Positions 62,968 through 64,000 of a DNA stretch of 64,000 nt are shown piece by piece. This DNA is from Mycobacterium basiliense (lineage in GTDB: Bacteria > Actinomycetota > Actinomycetes > Mycobacteriales > Mycobacteriaceae): contig NZ_LR130759.1 in NCBI RefSeq assembly GCF_900292015.1, forward strand, positions 1,240,001 through 1,304,000, written 5' to 3'. The notes under the pieces were generated by a model. It had not been told where the DNA came from. It saw nothing but the letters and a program-made list of their open reading frames with translations, and searched no databases. The translations under genes were made by a program, and so were the position numbers. Position 1 is the first letter of the stretch, and every line of letters begins with the position of its first letter.

Positions 62968-64000
62968 ATGGACTTCATTGCATCGCCACCCGAGGTCACC
63001 TCGGCCCTGATCCACGCGGGACCCGGCGCGGACTCACTTGTCGAGGCCGCCCACGCGTGGCAGCGTCTGGGCACCGATTTGGAGGAAACCGTCCGGGCCT
63101 ACGTTCCGGCGTTGGCTACTGCCGCCGACGCGTGGAACGGTCCGTCGTCGGCAGTGATGATCCAGGCCGTCGCGCCCTACCTCGACTGGTTGCGCGGCGC
63201 CGCGCAGCAGTGCCAGCAGCTCAGTGCGGCGGCGCAGCTCGCAGTGGCGGCATTCGGCTCCACCGTCTCGACGGTCGTTTACCCCGCGGAGGTTAGCGCC
63301 AACAGGCTCCAGCTGGCACAGTTGCTGGCCACCAATGGATTCGGCAGAAACCTGGCCGCCATCGCCGAGACCGAAGCGCAGTACCAGAACATGTGGGTGA
63401 GCAATTCGGCGGCCATGTACCGCTACGAGGCGGCCTCGGCTCAAGCCCTCGAGCTGCCCGAATTCTTCTCGCCGCCCTCGATTGTCAGTCCGACGGGGTC
63501 GGCCGCGCAGGCCAGTGTGGTGTCTGCCGCTGCGGTGGCACCGGCGGCCACCGTCTCTCCGTTGGATTCGGTACTGCAGGCGCTGGGCGCCACCTTCGAC
63601 CCCAACGCCGGCTGGTTTGGCCTGACCAACACCTACCTCAACCAGTTCGTTTCGTCCGGATTCCCCATCAACCTGCTCAGCTATTTAGCGCAGAACACTT
63701 CGGCCCAGGCACTGACGTCGGTGGCCCCCGACATCGCCGAGGGTCTCTCGGAGGGGGAGTCGGCCCTGGGGGCATCGGCGGCCACCTTGTCCGGCGCGGC
63801 AAGGGCCGTCGGCGCCGCGGACGCGCCGACTGCTGCGGTGGGCGTTGGCGTTTCGATGGGCAACCTCAAGGCACCGCCAGCGGCGGTCGGCGTATTGACC
63901 GCCGCGCAGTCGCCGGTGCAACTCGCGTCGGCAGCGACGCCGCTTGCCCCCGATGAGGCCGTGCTCCCCATGCTCCCGCCGCTGATGCCGCCGCCGATCT
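62968..64000 (+). CDS. PPE family protein (3' end outside window)
   Basis: At least 344 residues from the ATG at 62968. The PPE domain spans about 1-175: MDFIASPPEVTSALIHAGPG, then WQRLGTDLEETVRAYVPALA, WNGPSSAVM and the NRLQLAQLLATNGFGRNLAAIAETEAQY segment. A variable region with WFGLTNTYLNQFVSSGFPIN follows. The PPxxPPP-rich part at the window edge is typical of the stretch before the C-terminus. It is exported through an ESX (type VII) system in general; no PE partner gene is visible here. It cannot be assigned to the SVP or MPTR subgroup because the C-terminus is cut. Confidence 0.92.
   Translation, partial: MDFIASPPEVTSALIHAGPGADSLVEAAHAWQRLGTDLEETVRAYVPALATAADAWNGPSSAVMIQAVAPYLDWLRGAAQQCQQLSAAAQLAVAAFGSTVSTVVYPAEVSANRLQLAQLLATNGFGRNLAAIAETEAQYQNMWVSNSAAMYRYEAASAQALELPEFFSPPSIVSPTGSAAQASVVSAAAVAPAATVSPLDSVLQALGATFDPNAGWFGLTNTYLNQFVSSGFPINLLSYLAQNTSAQALTSVAPDIAEGLSEGESALGASAATLSGAARAVGAADAPTAAVGVGVSMGNLKAPPAAVGVLTAAQSPVQLASAATPLAPDEAVLPMLPPLMPPPI

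Noticed and set aside
1..64000. Insertion sequences, prophage or tRNA-linked integration
   Set aside because: No transposase, integrase, phage structural gene or tRNA cloverleaf was recognised in reading the window.

Overview
This is a high-GC actinobacterial window that reads as the chromosome of a slow-growing Mycobacterium outside the M. tuberculosis complex. The evidence is a PE_PGRS gene, a PE_PGRS relic, a PPE gene, a SapM phosphatase, and the block sdhCDAB / cdd-deoA-add / Rv3312c-like / Rv3311-like / sapM / upp / pmmB-deoD / amiB1-amiA1 / Rv3304-like / lpdA / glpD2 / Rv3300c-like / atsB. That order matches M. tuberculosis Rv3319-Rv3299c as I remember it, in inverted orientation and with several insertions. 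No tRNA, rRNA, insertion sequence or CRISPR array was recognised.

Layout. (1) 1-7.2 kb, minus strand: a type I polyketide synthase gene, cut by the window start. It begins with a benzoate-CoA-ligase/FadD22-like adenylation domain and a carrier domain, continues with KS-AT-DH, and is preceded 29 bp upstream by a chorismate pyruvate-lyase (4-hydroxybenzoate-forming) gene. Together they suggest a 4-hydroxybenzoate-primed polyketide. A divergent HSL-type esterase follows. (2) 8.4-10.1 kb: a PucR-type regulator, then about 1 kb without a recognisable gene. (3) 11.2-17.7 kb: succinate dehydrogenase sdhCDAB (minus) divergent from the nucleoside-salvage operon cdd-deoA-add (plus). (4) 17.7-22.4 kb: an allantoin-degradation set (aldolase-like protein, allantoicase, PuuE-type allantoinase) convergent with an NCS1 nucleobase/allantoin permease. 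(5) 22.6-32.1 kb: a decayed PE_PGRS gene, then conserved mycobacterial genes ending in amiB1-amiA1. (6) 32.1-45.2 kb: a PE_PGRS gene, an AbiEi/DUF559-type protein, lpdA, glpD2, a DUF5994 protein, CorA, a pseudouridine synthase and arylsulfatase atsB. (7) 45.2-61.2 kb: a catabolic island of 13 genes. (8) 61.2 kb to the end: a small secreted DUF732 protein, an orphan PstS3-like phosphate-binding lipoprotein and a PPE gene cut by the window end.

The two most notable points are the aryl-primed PKS with its own chorismate lyase, and the 45-61 kb island. The island combines an MHS-family osmolyte-type symporter, a class III aminotransferase, an aldehyde dehydrogenase, a GntR/FCD regulator, two EutA/maleate-isomerase-type racemases, a YdiJ-like flavo-FeS dehydrogenase, an M20 deacylase, a second aminotransferase, an ectoine-hydrolase (DoeA)-like creatinase-fold enzyme, a 2-hydroxyacid dehydrogenase, an amidase and a DUF3830 protein. 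Four copies of the interrupted palindrome ATTGT-(T/C)G-ACAA(T) sit in four of its promoter regions, which argues that it is one regulon, probably under its own GntR repressor. The set resembles ectoine catabolism with substitutions, but the true substrate is unknown.

All family assignments come from reading motifs and from memory of homologues; no database search was run.
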